Source: Adiantum capillus-veneris (taxonomy: Eukaryota > Streptophyta > Polypodiopsida > Polypodiales > Pteridaceae). From it: 64,000 nt of DNA. The stretch is taken from contig CM043971.1 of the NCBI GenBank assembly GCA_014529385.2, positions 91,041,840 to 91,105,839 on the forward strand, read 5' to 3'. The translations under genes and the position numbers were made by a program. The notes beneath the pieces are model-generated. The model saw only the letters and a list, made by a program, of their open reading frames with translations, ran no database searches and had not been told where the DNA came from. Positions 30,186 to 37,330 of this stretch are shown here, piece by piece. Numbering within the stretch: position 1 is the stretch's first letter; each line of letters starts with the position of its first letter.

Positions 30186-32021
30186 TGAAGCGGTAAAAGT
30201 ATATTCCAGTTTGTTGTTTTTGATTAGCACGTGGTGCCCTCCCGTTATGGTGGTATCAGAGCTTCAAGCATCTGTTTTTCTAAAAGCACATTGATCCCTC
30301 CCAGACAGACAAGGACAAGATGGCACTTCTAGATTCGACAAGAGTATCTGCAGTTCCTCCTCGACGAACTCCGTGACATACTCTTAAGGCACCCTCAACA
30401 GAACCTTCCGATTTTGCAAAGCTTCCAACAATTTTTGAACTACATGTTGCCACCTATGTTGCCTCAAGTCATTCCTCCTCCAACACCAAAAAGCACAAGA
30501 ACTTCTTCTCGACAACCTACATAGTCTTTCACTATGTTCGGTGGAGTTTTTAGAAATATGGTGCAACCATTTGCCACTGCAACCGCTTTTGCCACCGCCC
30601 CTTCCACCACGGCCACCTAGGTATAACGGTTGGAGTTCATATGCCTACCATATTATCCATATCTGGGCCTTGCACCACATCAGCCCAAGGACTTCAAGGA
30701 TGGTGGATCTAGTAGTAAAAAAATTCACCTTTTTGGGACTGAAAGATTGAAAGAAAGCTTTACAGTTCCTGCAACGTTCGACAATATTTATGCCTTGGGA
30801 ACAACACTGAAGAATCAAAGATCTCGAATTGCAGCTTTTCTCAAAGACAATGCTATGCAGTGGTGGAGTTCTATAGCTAAAAACCTCATGCTCCAAGGAC
30901 TTGGCAAGCTTTCAAGAATAATTTTGCCCGGAGTTACATGACATCCTTATTTGAAGTGCAACTTCTCACAAAACGGGGCAACTTGAAAATGCTTGCCATG
31001 AAAACCATGGAAGACTACAACCAGATGTAATGTGAAGAGGAAGTGAATGATGGTGTAAGGTCAAGATAAGTGATCAAAGAGTGCTCAAGGCTCCTTTTAC
31101 TTAGAGGAAGGGAGAGCCTTCCTTACTTAGAGAGAGAAAATAGAAGTGCCTTAAGTCGCTTTTTGGCTTGATGGTTCTTCATCTCTTGCTTCATGTATGG
31201 GTTGCACATTCAGCAAGCCTTACAGTGATATGAAAGTGAGTTCTAAACTCGACCCATACATCTCCTACCTTCTAAAGCTATTTTTCAGCACCAAAGCTAT
31301 TTCTCCTCCTTTGTAGTCTCCTTATTTTCTTTGAGCTACTGTTATCTTTTTCGCAAAAAGGGAGGGCTTGTGTCCTTTTGTATTATAAAAATCAACCGTA
31401 GTTCATTATATGAAAAATCTGGGAAAAGCACTAGAGCATATAATAAGAGCCACGGATGTAACTCGGCAAGAATTCTTCAGTTTTATAAAAAATTGACCTA
31501 AAGTTAAGGGTCCATACACCCAACAAGAAACAAGAAACATGAATTCTGCACAAGACAATGATATCTAAACAAAACAGCTCACTGAGAAGTTCAAAATCTT
31601 CCTTCTGACACAGCCAACATATAACAGGATAGATGGAGAGACAGGAAGACTTACTCTTCAATGCTTCTCCAATAGGAACCATGCGGGATTCTCGTCCATT
31701 GACTACTAAAGACCTCTCTCCTTTTCCATTCAAGGCCCCATTACCAGAAGACGTGCCATTAGGCTGTCTTCCATTCTGCGGGTTCTTATTGATGGTAGCT
31801 GGTGCAGACGTAGATGAAGTTGATGGCGCGCCATTGTTGCTTCCATTAGTGCGTGCAGAAACCTCAACATTTCTTTTATTTAATGTGGATGAGTCAAAGC
31901 GAATGCCAGAGCTACGATGGGGCAGCGGTCTGGGTCTGAGAGAGCCATTTCCATTTGAAATCTGCGACGAGAAGCTAAGCTGGGGAGCGGCGGGATGTGA
32001 GGAGACGCCTACGGATTCCAT
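6943..32021 (-). CDS. ABC1K (UbiB/ABC1) atypical kinase, chloroplast type; 13 exons, C-terminus outside window
   Basis: Member of the ABC1/UbiB atypical kinase family, which in plants act mostly in plastids on prenylquinone, lipid and iron or oxidative-stress homeostasis. Spliced exons: 32021-31655, 21981-21593, 21470-21327, 21181-21056, 8968-8881, 8508-8415, 8290-8197, 8094-8040, 7955-7864, 7703-7533, 7343-7287, 7209-7126, 7027-6943. They give about 615 continuous codons with GT donors and AG acceptors throughout. Visible motifs: Ser/Arg-rich N-terminus (likely transit peptide, residues 1-50), family KxGQ-type motif FIKLGQ (274-279), Ala-rich loop AAASLGQ (336-342), VAVK lysine (357), QEIDY (407-411), catalytic HADPHPGN (491-498) and metal-binding YYDFG (509-513). 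By eye the core is closest to Arabidopsis ABC1K7/ABC1K8 (SIA1/OSA1). Exon 13 ends in a good donor, so roughly 120-150 C-terminal residues are expected beyond the left edge. No broken codon is seen. Confidence 0.9.
7126..7209 (-). CDS. ABC1K exon 12
   Basis: 28 codons, VRRSIQFFLNNLMNQRPDEA then STFSAIGE. Acceptor CTAG, donor GTAAGT at 7125, phase 0 at both ends. Confidence 0.9.
7287..7343 (-). CDS. ABC1K exon 11
   Basis: 19 codons, VIQALIDLEALKPTGDMAS, in phase 0. The donor is GTGGGT at 7286, weaker than its neighbours, but it keeps the conserved frame into exon 12. Acceptor TTGCAG. Confidence 0.88.
7533..7703 (-). CDS. ABC1K exon 10 (catalytic loop and DFG)
   Basis: 57 codons containing ILKTGFFHADPHPGN (catalytic Asp 493, Asn 498) and IYYDFGMMGEIK (DFG Asp 511), ending in YEKDAKK. 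This is the most diagnostic exon of the gene. Acceptor CAG at 7706-7704; donor GTAGAC at 7532. Confidence 0.96.
7864..7955 (-). CDS. ABC1K exon 9
   Basis: Encodes IKINDLARLDAGGFDRSKIA and on to AIEAYLIQ, the helix before the catalytic loop. Acceptor TTCCAG, donor GTCATG at 7863, ends in phase 0. Confidence 0.9.
8040..8094 (-). CDS. ABC1K exon 8
   Basis: A 55-bp exon encoding QIFWDFTSRKVLTLEYVPG, the conserved LTMEY-like hinge region. Acceptor TCTCAG, donor GTATAC at 8039, phase 1. Confidence 0.9.
8197..8290 (-). CDS. ABC1K exon 7 (ExD motif)
   Basis: Encodes ILYQEIDYINEGRNADRFRR and on to WARVP. QEID is the ExD motif of the ABC1 family. Acceptor CACAG just above 8290; donor GTAAGT at 8196; ends in phase 0. 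Confidence 0.93.
8415..8508 (-). CDS. ABC1K exon 6
   Basis: Encodes RNLKKIAEYFQ, then RDWLGIYEECA, matching the conserved segment between the lysine and the ExD motif. The acceptor is TTACAG. The GTAAGT donor at 8414 leaves phase 2. Confidence 0.9.
8881..8968 (-). CDS. ABC1K exon 5 (VAVK lysine)
   Basis: Encodes VHRAVLLNGEKVAVKIQRPG and on to FDIDL. The Lys in VAVK corresponds to the ATP-binding lysine. Acceptor TAG at 8971-8969, donor GTAAGT at 8880, leaving phase 1. Confidence 0.92.
8982..10215. repeat. Left part of ABC1K intron 4 with an internal duplication
   Basis: Non-coding. A poly-G run of about 21 bases lies at 9102-9122. About 150 bp at 9350-9505 (GGTAGTCATCCACAAGACAA through AGAACTAGGTACCAA) recurs, diverged, at 9755-9900. 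The part at 9530-9690 is related to 19145-19330 on the far side of the LINE pair. CA-rich sequence at 10195-10214 borders LINE A. Confidence 0.6.
10216..13319 (-). mobile_element. LINE A: 5'-truncated L1-like retrotransposon
   Basis: Minus-strand relic of the same family as LINE B. Going downstream: the end of the endonuclease region (about 13319-13000), RT fragments, an active-site block reading HADDSLF near 11880 (YADD in LINE B), NFCKSKLL, the KLCTPKRFGGLNILDL block (about 11440-11500), and a C-terminal zinc-finger-like region. Many stops and frameshifts. The 5' truncation falls exactly where LINE B reads GATAACTGTAAGGTGTAAT. CA-rich sequence flanks both ends and may hide the target duplication. 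Confidence 0.82.
13320..13488. other. Spacer between LINE A and LINE B
   Basis: Begins with about ten C and a short CA run, continues as intron-like sequence, and ends at the A-tail of LINE B. It appears to be original intron sequence between two independent insertions. Confidence 0.5.
13610..17365 (-). pseudogene. LINE B ORF2 (endonuclease and reverse transcriptase)
   Basis: The N-terminal APE-type endonuclease is recognisable from TDIVVLQEHNQHDF (about 17300) and LCGDFNNTPEMADSTAG (about 16960). RT follows: WRPITLMPVVYKILAKMLVN (about 15790), VMQVDIEKAFDSVQWDF (about 15600), SVRQGYPLSALLYAIATHPM, and catalytic AYADDSLF (about 15280), then HLGYPIG. The C-terminal part has KLCTPKRLGGLNILDLRR and CSSAEEDICHLLWDC, a zinc-binding zf-RVT-like end. 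Frameshifts near 17210, 16660-16760, 16290, 15620, 15190 and 14500 make it non-functional, although the catalytic aspartates remain. Confidence 0.82.
17426..18619 (-). pseudogene. LINE B ORF1 (RNA-binding, CCHC knuckle)
   Basis: Starts at ATG 18619 (MDSVSENVSEIRSCLYEDFE). A one-base frameshift follows near 18495, leading to MDPVAQYAMNAVILFFPGKM. The middle has PVWVEIVDFPRTWRHFLPLL, like the DUF4283 domain of plant LINE ORF1 proteins. A C-X2-C-X4-H-X4-C knuckle, CFRCGRFGHMQSEC, lies near 17935-17975, and a Ser/Asn/Lys-rich tail follows. It would bind element RNA. A second frame change near 18000-18100 splits it again. Confidence 0.75.
18620..19140. repeat. Degenerate CGCAG/GCAGG-rich repeat in intron 4
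   Basis: From about 18890 to 19110 short units such as GCGCAGGCTGTGCAGGT, TCGCACAGAGCTGCAGGT and CGCAGAATT recur without fixed spacing. The minus strand is open here, but the translated Cys/Ser/Arg-rich text resembles repeat read-through, not a protein. Confidence 0.5.
19493..19690 (+). repeat. 85-bp tandem repeat, about 2.3 copies
   Basis: Units start at 19493, 19578 and 19663 with ACCATTGATTTTGTCACTAG and its variants. Spacing is 85 bp in both cases, with only a few mismatches. Confidence 0.9.
19700..20279. other. Unassigned intron 4 sequence
   Basis: No kinase exon, repeat or coding frame recognised. CTTGCAAGT-like words recur around 20010-20100. Confidence 0.4.
20280..20494 (-). mobile_element. 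Copia LTR fragment (family W), inverted
   Basis: On the minus strand, AACCCACATAGGGGAGGAT is followed by sequence matching the polypurine tract and LTR start at 5670-5760 (GCAACAAAAC, GTGTAAGCCT, GTAGACA blocks). It is diverged and truncated. To its right, 20520-20720 has loose tandem CCTCCCCTCAAACACAC units. Confidence 0.55.
21056..21181 (-). CDS. ABC1K exon 4 (Ala-rich nucleotide-binding loop)
   Basis: 42 codons in phase 0, from DRVPAFS to EEQPIAAASLGQ. The Ala-rich loop (AAAS) replaces the Gly-rich loop of ordinary kinases and is diagnostic of ABC1 proteins. Acceptor TAG at 21184-21182; donor GTAATT at 21055. Exon 5 lies 12.1 kb away. Confidence 0.92.
21327..21470 (-). CDS. ABC1K exon 3 (KxGQ-type motif)
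   Basis: 48 codons in phase 0. The exon includes ILELGPTFIKLGQLSSTRSD, the ABC1-specific block with the KxGQ-type motif that folds over the active site in this family, and ends in EELSKLQ. Acceptor CAG at 21473-21471; donor GTACCT at 21326. Confidence 0.92.
21593..21981 (-). CDS. ABC1K exon 2 (N-terminal extension before the kinase core)
   Basis: The acceptor is CAG just before 21981. Phase 1 from exon 1 is completed by AG, giving Lys. The exon carries a variable linker followed by VDVWSFVLSLRARVYFDDAK and WSFVGGFSEEKQ, the conserved stretch in front of the ABC1 domain in plastid ABC1Ks. It ends in phase 0 at a GTCATT donor (21592). Confidence 0.85.
22203..22243 (+). repeat. Poly-G tract, about 37 bases
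   Basis: One of the longest homopolymer runs in the window, in intron 1 about 260 bp upstream (gene sense) of exon 2. On the gene strand it is poly-C. Confidence 0.96.
22540..24208 (+). mobile_element. LINE C: decayed, internally deleted LINE on the plus strand
   Basis: Same LINE family as A and B but inverted relative to the host gene. Endonuclease fragments read YWIAYAGSTDN and FLAGDFHNAPVK (about 22560-22830). The RT core is missing. C-terminal pieces follow, with blocks parallel to LINE B (WLVEDCNALRACMNK at about 23580; FQKRFWLFGEVSSC at about 23880). It ends in an eight-base A-tail at 24202-24209. Stops are frequent. A 26-bp tandem duplication (ATTGCTGCGACTTGAAAACA) lies at about 23298-23349. 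Confidence 0.65.
24215..24480 (+). mobile_element. Short Copia-type LTR with primer binding site
   Basis: Starts TGTTGGAAGGGGGCCCCC, contains GTATATAAGAAGC (TATA box near 24354) and ends ...CTTTTGACA at 24469, directly followed by CAGTATCATAGC, a variant of the usual TGGTATCAGAGC primer binding site. No matching 3' LTR or pol is present, so only the 5' end survives. It abuts the A-tail of LINE C. Confidence 0.62.
25092..26086 (+). mobile_element. Solo LTR, family S, copy C, target duplication AGATG
   Basis: TGTCACGTGACACATCC to CACCTTACA, 995 bp. AGATG is perfectly duplicated at 25087-25091 and 26087-26091. TATATAA at 25417-25423; about nine AGCGTTTT-type units at 25500-25745; hairpin region 25834-25855 with G-U pairs; tail AAAAGGAACCTTGAGCACAG. 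Inserted into the CCHC region of the Ty3 gag. Confidence 0.93.
26517..27698 (+). mobile_element. Solo LTR, family S, copy D, target duplication TCCTG
   Basis: TGTCACGTGATACATCC to CACCTTTCA, 1182 bp. TCCTG is duplicated at 26512-26516 and 27699-27703. TATATAA at 26833-26839; GCGTTTTT-type units at 26978-27330 (more diverged, several read GCATTTTT); perfect 9-bp hairpin 27452-27473; the shared tail follows. Inserted in the same Ty3 gag as copy C. Confidence 0.92.
27452..27473 (+). other. Conserved hairpin in LTR copy D
   Basis: CCACTCTCG pairs with CGAGAGTGG around loop CGAA. The stem equals that of copy B while the loop differs. Confidence 0.7.
28945..29649 (-). mobile_element. 5' LTR of the minus-strand Ty3 element (family G)
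   Basis: On the minus strand it starts TGTGACACTCATTCTAGGCC at 29649 and ends GGTGCTCTCA at 28945. It is followed by TTTTTGGCATGCCCGGTGGG, the kind of leader seen just after 5' LTRs of plant Ty3 elements. TATATA lies near 29332. The gag at 28700-24570 is downstream in the same sense. No 3' LTR was found. Confidence 0.65.
29656..30230 (+). mobile_element. 5' LTR of a plus-strand Ty3-like element (family H)
   Basis: Begins at or near TGTGGCAACCCCTAAAGG. It contains an 18-bp duplication CTTTTCAAGGCCCAGGGC (29921-29956), a TTTAAATATGTAAAGG motif, and a (CT)38 run (30106-30181). It ends before the primer binding site at 30251. The right end is uncertain by about 20 bp. Confidence 0.6.
30106..30181 (+). 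repeat. (CT)n microsatellite in LTR H
   Basis: 38 uninterrupted CT units downstream of the presumed transcription start of LTR H. Confidence 0.97.
30251..30262 (+). promoter_or_regulatory. tRNA-Met primer binding site
   Basis: TGGTATCAGAGC is the canonical plant retrotransposon primer binding site complementary to initiator tRNA-Met. It follows LTR H. Confidence 0.85.
30320..31052 (+). pseudogene. Ty3-like gag remnant of element H
   Basis: Pieces such as FTVPATFDNIYALGTTLKNQ and AFLKDNAMQWWSSIAKNL (about 30755-30890) resemble the plant Ty3 gag domain with its WW-containing helix. Stops and frameshifts break it. A family S LTR end, inverted, cuts it at 31054. Confidence 0.6.
31054..31150 (-). 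mobile_element. Truncated family S LTR 3' end, copy F
   Basis: On the minus strand, AAGGCTCTCCCTTCC, GTAAAAGGAGCCTTGAGCAC and a terminal CCTTACA match the last 95 bp of solo LTRs B, C and D. The remainder is missing or unrecognisable. It lies about 500 bp from exon 1 in intron 1. Confidence 0.65.
31655..32021 (-). CDS. ABC1K exon 1 (start codon, transit peptide and linker)
   Basis: ATG at 32021-32019 begins MESVGVSSHPAAPQLSFSS. The first 50 residues are rich in Ser, Pro and Arg and poor in acidic residues, as expected of a chloroplast transit peptide. A Gly/Asn/Ser-rich linker follows. The exon ends in phase 1 at donor GTAAGT (31654-31649). I chose this ATG because it opens the only long frame that splices in phase to exon 2. 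Confidence 0.82.
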
Positions 32022-32162
32022 TATGTTATGAGGTCTTCTCTATGCTGCGGACGTGAGACGAAGTGTATGGCGAGCAGAAGACTAGCTCGAGCGATGGCGG
32101 GTAAGAGCTGCCCACCATCGGCTACACGTAACACAGAGTTCTGATGGGAGTCTACATTTTGA

Positions 32163-32169
32163 TTTTATA
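32163..32169 (-). promoter_or_regulatory. Likely TATA box of the ABC1K gene
   Basis: TATAAAA on the minus strand, about 145 bp upstream of the ATG at 32021. An ACGT-core TACACGTAA lies between them. Position and sequence fit a plant core promoter. No transcript evidence is available. Confidence 0.45.
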
Positions 32170-32179
32170 GATAGGCCCC

Positions 32180-32815
32180 ACCACACAGGCATAAGGACCT
32201 GGCTTTGCCACCTCGCTCCATTGGAACCTCGCTAGAAAAGCCGAGTGAGGGTGCTTTCAATAACGCAATCCTTTTGAAAACAAGGTGAAAATTCACTACG
32301 GCCTACATAAGGCTAATTTGGGGCTTCTTTGTGTTAGAGAGTGGCACTAGAATTTGAAAACATGCGGTATCACAATAAAATATTATGTTTTTTTAAATAT
32401 AACAATGAATTATTTATATTACAATATATTTCAAAAGCATCTATTAACATAATATGACGAAAGGGGGAGCCCTTTATACGTGTCGCAATCTACGACATGA
32501 AGGCTAAAGTCCAAAACAAAAACAAATCCTTTTGCACGAGATAAAGAGGGAGAGAGAGGGAGAGAGAGAGGCCACCGAAGGTGGCCGGCCGTACTAGTTA
32601 AACTTAATGTTATACTCAATGCCCCTCTTTAAAGACAAAGAGGTACATAAATATCAACACCCTCTCACAAAGGCCTCAAAACAATGATTTCAAAAAACTT
32701 CAATATCATTAGCTTTCCAGTGGCACTAATATGTAAGTTTTATCCAATGCTCCAAAGATGCACCCAAAAACCAACCTTTTACTAAGGACCACCTATGTAG
32801 TTCAAAAAAACAACA
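32180..32815. other. Upstream region of the ABC1K gene
   Basis: AT-rich, with a short interrupted GA run at 32540-32570 and no coding frame. Part of it is probably promoter and 5' flank of the kinase gene. No further cis-element can be assigned. Confidence 0.4.
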
Positions 32816-33022
32816 AAGAACGGTAAAGGCGGTATGTGCCTTGTCCCAAGGCCGGACGTTCGGTTTCCGGCTCCCCACTAACCACTAACCTTATTCTTTC
32901 TACATAAAAGAAGGGGTTTCACTTATTCAGTAGTGAGTACTTCACCCACATATTGTCTATCATTTTACACTCAGCAGACGCGCACCCGCACGATACAACT
33001 TATGCACTACCGTGCTCTTCAA
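32816..33022 (+). mobile_element. LTR X, copy 1 (left part eroded)
   Basis: GGTAAAGGCGGTATGTGCCTTG, CCTTATTCTTTCT, AGTGAGTACTTCACCCACA and TTTACACTCA blocks match the split LTR at 45148-45172 and 49497-49752. The usual TGTTGGGG start is missing. The end joins a primer binding site at 33024. Confidence 0.62.
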
Positions 33023-33023
33023 C

Positions 33024-33034
33024 TGGTATCAGAG
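33024..33034 (+). promoter_or_regulatory. Primer binding site after LTR X copy 1
   Basis: TGGTATCAGAG directly follows the LTR X end, in the plus orientation. The sister copy at 38999 reads TGGTATCCGAG. Confidence 0.75.
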
Positions 33035-34880
33035 TGTAGAGGGAGTGGTGACGAGGACCTTTTGACATTACATCATGTAGAGCAGAGCAAAAGAAGGAAC
33101 AAGACTGCAAGTTGTTTTTGCCATTTTAAGGCACCGAAACTCAATTTTTTTGCATACCTCCGTCGTAGGAAGTCGAATAGCTATAGTCCAATAGTTTAGG
33201 TTGGGTTTTCAGCACATTTAGAACGCAATGATGATGTCAATTTTCTAAAAATTTATCAAAATTATACCAAGTGTAATAGTAGCAGGTTTGTTATTTTTGA
33301 CGTATCTCTCACACTTGGACTAGGATCTATATGGTTTAGAAGTCTACCTCAGGGTTTCTCAACGTTATGAACGCATTGGTGATGTCAGAATTTTGAAAAT
33401 TTGAACATTGAATTTTCTGCAGCAACCTACCAGCAACTCCTACATTGTAGAGCATTATGTAGTTTGCATTTCTAGATATGTAATTTCACATTGTAATGCT
33501 ATTTGAGAGATGAATGAATTAACTACCATGTTTATATGCAAGTGCTAATTTTGGATGTGGCTTTCGCATTGATACACATCCGGATACGGTTTTCTACACA
33601 TTGAGACTATGTGAGATTTTCATAGAGATTAGTGCACGGACTTGTGCAGTTTATTGTCATGTATGGCATATGTGGATACATATGAGTTTGTTATAGGTCG
33701 GACTTTGTAGATTCACAGGTGTATAGGTTATGAACAGATGGAGTTGTCCAAAGAGCTACTCATGCGGGAGTGAGATCTATTGCTATGCTCTTGGTGACTG
33801 AAGTATGCCTCATGTGGATTTGTGATTTGAAATGTTTTATCTCTGATAGGTTTATGTGCCTTGTTAAACCCAACAAACTTATATTGCTTCTCTTCATCGT
33901 ATTTGGAGATCTTTTAGTTGAATTGACTTGATGTATAATAGATTATGGATAAGAGATTTCATCTCTATTTATACACATAGCATAATTGGATTCACACATT
34001 TTTATGTATTCCAATTTTAGTGAGATTTTTTGAGATTTTGCTCAAATTACGTAGAAAACTCTATCGGATTTTTTCCTAGTTCTTCCCATAGTTTCTACGT
34101 ATTCACATTTCACACTCTACTGATTTAGTGGTCGAGTGTGACTGTCACATTGACAATGAACGAGTTTTGACTCTCACTTAGACAAGCTTGGTCGCTTTCG
34201 AACACAATTTAATGTTCTTGTATCCACTCTCTCAGGAGTGAGTTATAGTGTATGCTTGTAGTGGCTATAGATTATACGATTATGCACTATTTCTAATTGA
34301 TGGGTATTCTGATCATGAGTCTACTGCTTATAAGTTACACGCAACCACAGGTTACAAGTTCTCCATGTTTACAAGTACATATTTACGTAGTTCTTAAATT
34401 TTGCAGCACTATTTGTGGGTTGTGTAGTGAGCATTGCATTTGTTATCTACTTATGCATGTGTTTTATGCTCGATTGAGAGTTGTTTGTCCTAATTTGTGC
34501 CTACATTATCACTTGACACTTGTTTTGTGTCAATTTTGCTAGGTTTGGAGAAGAGGTTGGACAATGCTCTTGTACATCTCGTGGTAGAGCTTTTGTCATG
34601 CCTATGCAAGCATCGGATTGATGCAGTGATCATGTTTGATTAGAGTAGCGATCAAAAGATCTTCCACTTTGACGTACATGAGCTTTTCAGTGATTTGACA
34701 TTCATTATGTGTGACAATTCTACTCGTGAGAGATGAAGAGTGTGCAGTTTGTGCGGAGTGTGAGGGAGAAGAAGAGCTAACATAGCATGTTGGTGGAGCT
34801 CTCAGTGTGAGGATTGGTATGCCTCGCTACTGCTTATTGTTCTGTATGATCAAAAGAATAGATAAGGTTAGTGCAATCAA
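33035..34880 (+). repeat. 1.9-kb non-coding module, copy 1
   Basis: AT-rich internal sequence without a usable frame, starting GTAGAGGGAGTGGTGACGAGG. It is repeated with high identity at 39010-40880. It lies between a plus-strand primer binding site and the 3' end of an antisense Copia pol. It could be the long leader of a non-autonomous element. Confidence 0.75.
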
Positions 34881-37330
34881 TGTGATGGGTGCTTGACCAA
34901 GATTCATGAACCCTTAAAATCTTCCACTTAAAGACCGACGTGGCCCAAGTGCCCTATATATGTACAACTTGTACATGGCTTCACCCATCATCTCCATCCA
35001 ATGTGCAAACTGCTCTGAGGGTAGACTCTTTGTGAGAGAATCTACAGGGTTGTCATCCGTATGAATCTTGACTAGCTCAATGTGGTTGCTAGCTAATATG
35101 TCACGTATCACATGATAACAGACTTCTATGTGGTTTGACTTGGAGTGAAACATAGGGTTCTTCACTAATGCGATCGCACTCTGACTATCACAATTCAGCA
35201 CTGGAATGTGATAATGCCAAGATCTCCCACTAGGCGAGCTAACCACACAGTTTTCTTACTAAATTGCCACCACATACTTTGTCTCTGTGGTGGAAGATGA
35301 CATACAGTTCTGAAAACGTGATCTCACATGGTTGTGCCGACAAATAGAAAACCATAGAAACGTGGATCTTCAACTATCCACACAACCCGCATAATCTACA
35401 TTTGTGCAACCCACAATGGATGCATCATTGTTCCCAAAGCGTAATCACTTGTCTATCGTACCTTTCATATATCTCAAGATGTGATTCGCTGATTCCCAAT
35501 GCTTTTTGCCTAGATTTTCCATAAATCTGCTAATCACTTCCATTGCAAAAGAAATGTTTGGTGCTTTCACTGCTTCCTAATGCTTTTTGCAAGGATTTTC
35601 CATAAATCTGCTAACCACTTCCACTGCAAAAGCAATGTCTTGTCTCGTGGCTACCATGGTGTACATAAAACTGCCGACTCTGCTGAAGAATAGGACACCT
35701 TGGCCATTTCCACTTTCACAGCATCAGACTTGGGAGCATCATTCTTGCTAAGTTTTTCATAGGTCTGCATATTTAAACGTTGCAAGACATTGTGGATATA
35801 CCTTTCTTGAGACAACTCTAGTATTCAATGTTTTCTATTCCTCTTGATACGCATACGAAGAAAATGACTTGCATCTCCCAAATCCTTCATAGCAAATTGT
35901 ATGCTAAGTGACTTTTTCAAGATGGAAATCTCGTCTTTAGACTTCCTAGCAATGAGCATGTCATCACCATAAAGTATGAACATTATGAGTGAACCATTGT
36001 TCAACTTCATGGTATACAAGAAGTGATCTTTTAGGCTCCTTTCATACCCTTGGGATTGCATGTACTTGTTAAACTTCATGCATCACTGCCTTGAGCCTTG
36101 TTTGAGACCCTACAATACCTTACGCAATTTACACACCAGTTCTGCCCTCGTAGGCTTCTCAAATTTGACTTCAAAACCCTCTGGCTATTTCATGTAGACA
36201 TCCTCTTCAAGATCCTTGCGAGGGAAAGTCGTCTTCATGTCCATCTGGACAAGTTCCATGTCCTCAGTGGCTACTAGTCCAAGCATAAGATGCATCATAG
36301 TCATCTTGACCATTGGAGAAAAAATCTCATCAAAATCCACACTTTTATTTTGCTTAAAACCATAGCAACCAATCTAGCCTTGTACTTAGGCTCAAGATCC
36401 TCTACCATGTACTTCTTCTTGTATACCCATTTGTAAGGCAAGGGTTGTTTGCTCTCTGAAAACTCTGTTAGTTCCCAAGGCTCATTTTCCATAATCGAGT
36501 TGTGCTCAAATTGCATTGTCTACCCCACTTCATGCTATCTTCCATCTCAATAGCCTCTTGGTAGCAGGTAGGCTCTCTGCAGTCAATGAGCAATATATAA
36601 TCTAATCGTAGATGAAACCGCTCAGGGGCACGAGATACACATGTAGATCTCCTCATTTCCTAATTGATGGACTCTTCTCTGTCAGGAGCATCACTAGCTC
36701 TCTTCGGAGCATTACTAGTGGTAAGTACATCGCTAGTAGACTAAGTTCTTTGCGTAACTGGACTTAAGGCTACATCCTCAAATCTCACTTTGTGATACTC
36801 AACCTCTTTCATGGGTTTGTCTATGCATCATTGATTCATTAAAGATCACTTGTGAGGTGCAATAACTCTGTGAAATTCCGAGTGCCAGAGACGATAACCC
36901 ACCAAAGCCAATGAAGGTGCATTTACGTGACTTGGGGTCCAACTTCTTTCTAAGATCTTTTAGGCACATTGTGAGAATTCCTAACACCCAAACACACGTA
37001 AGTTGTCATAATTAGGCTTTTTGCATGCCCACATCTCTTGCAAAATATTTTAGTTGAATGGTGTAGTGGGCAACCTATTGATTATATGCACCGCTATCAT
37101 AACAGTCTCTTCTCAAAACTCTTGAGGTAAATTTGACCCTATCTTGAATAGTCCTATTCATGCACTCAACAGAACTATTCTGAGTAGTGTGTATGTCACA
37201 GTAAATTGTCGCCGAATTCCTCTTTTACTATAGAAGTCCTTAAACTCAGTGGATATGTATTCTCCCCCATTGTTAGTGCGCTAAGCCTTCAACTTCTTAC
37301 TTGACTGGTTTTCAACCATAGCTAGGAACT
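34881..37330 (-). pseudogene. Copia pol (integrase C-terminus, RT, RNase H), antisense, copy 1
   Basis: Minus-strand order: integrase (GGEYISTEFKDF-like text near 37250; RKKLDPKSRKCTFIGFG at about 36940), RT (WELTEFSESKQPLPYKWVYK at about 36450; ILYGDDMLIARK at about 35970, the catalytic YxDD), and RNase H (PVLNCDSQSAIALVKNP, SNHIEVCYHVIRD, DNPVDSLTKSLPSEQF at about 35210-35000). A polypurine-like TTTAAGTGGAAG follows at about 34925. It is broken by stops at several points, and gag and protease are missing on the right, where the sequence changes at about 37330. Confidence 0.85.

Noticed and set aside
30106-30230. Arg-Glu repeat frame on the minus strand
   Set aside because: Read-through of the (CT)n tract in LTR H.
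31633-32031. 132-residue plus-strand frame
   Set aside because: Antisense shadow of ABC1K exon 1, which has splice signals and family continuity on the minus strand.
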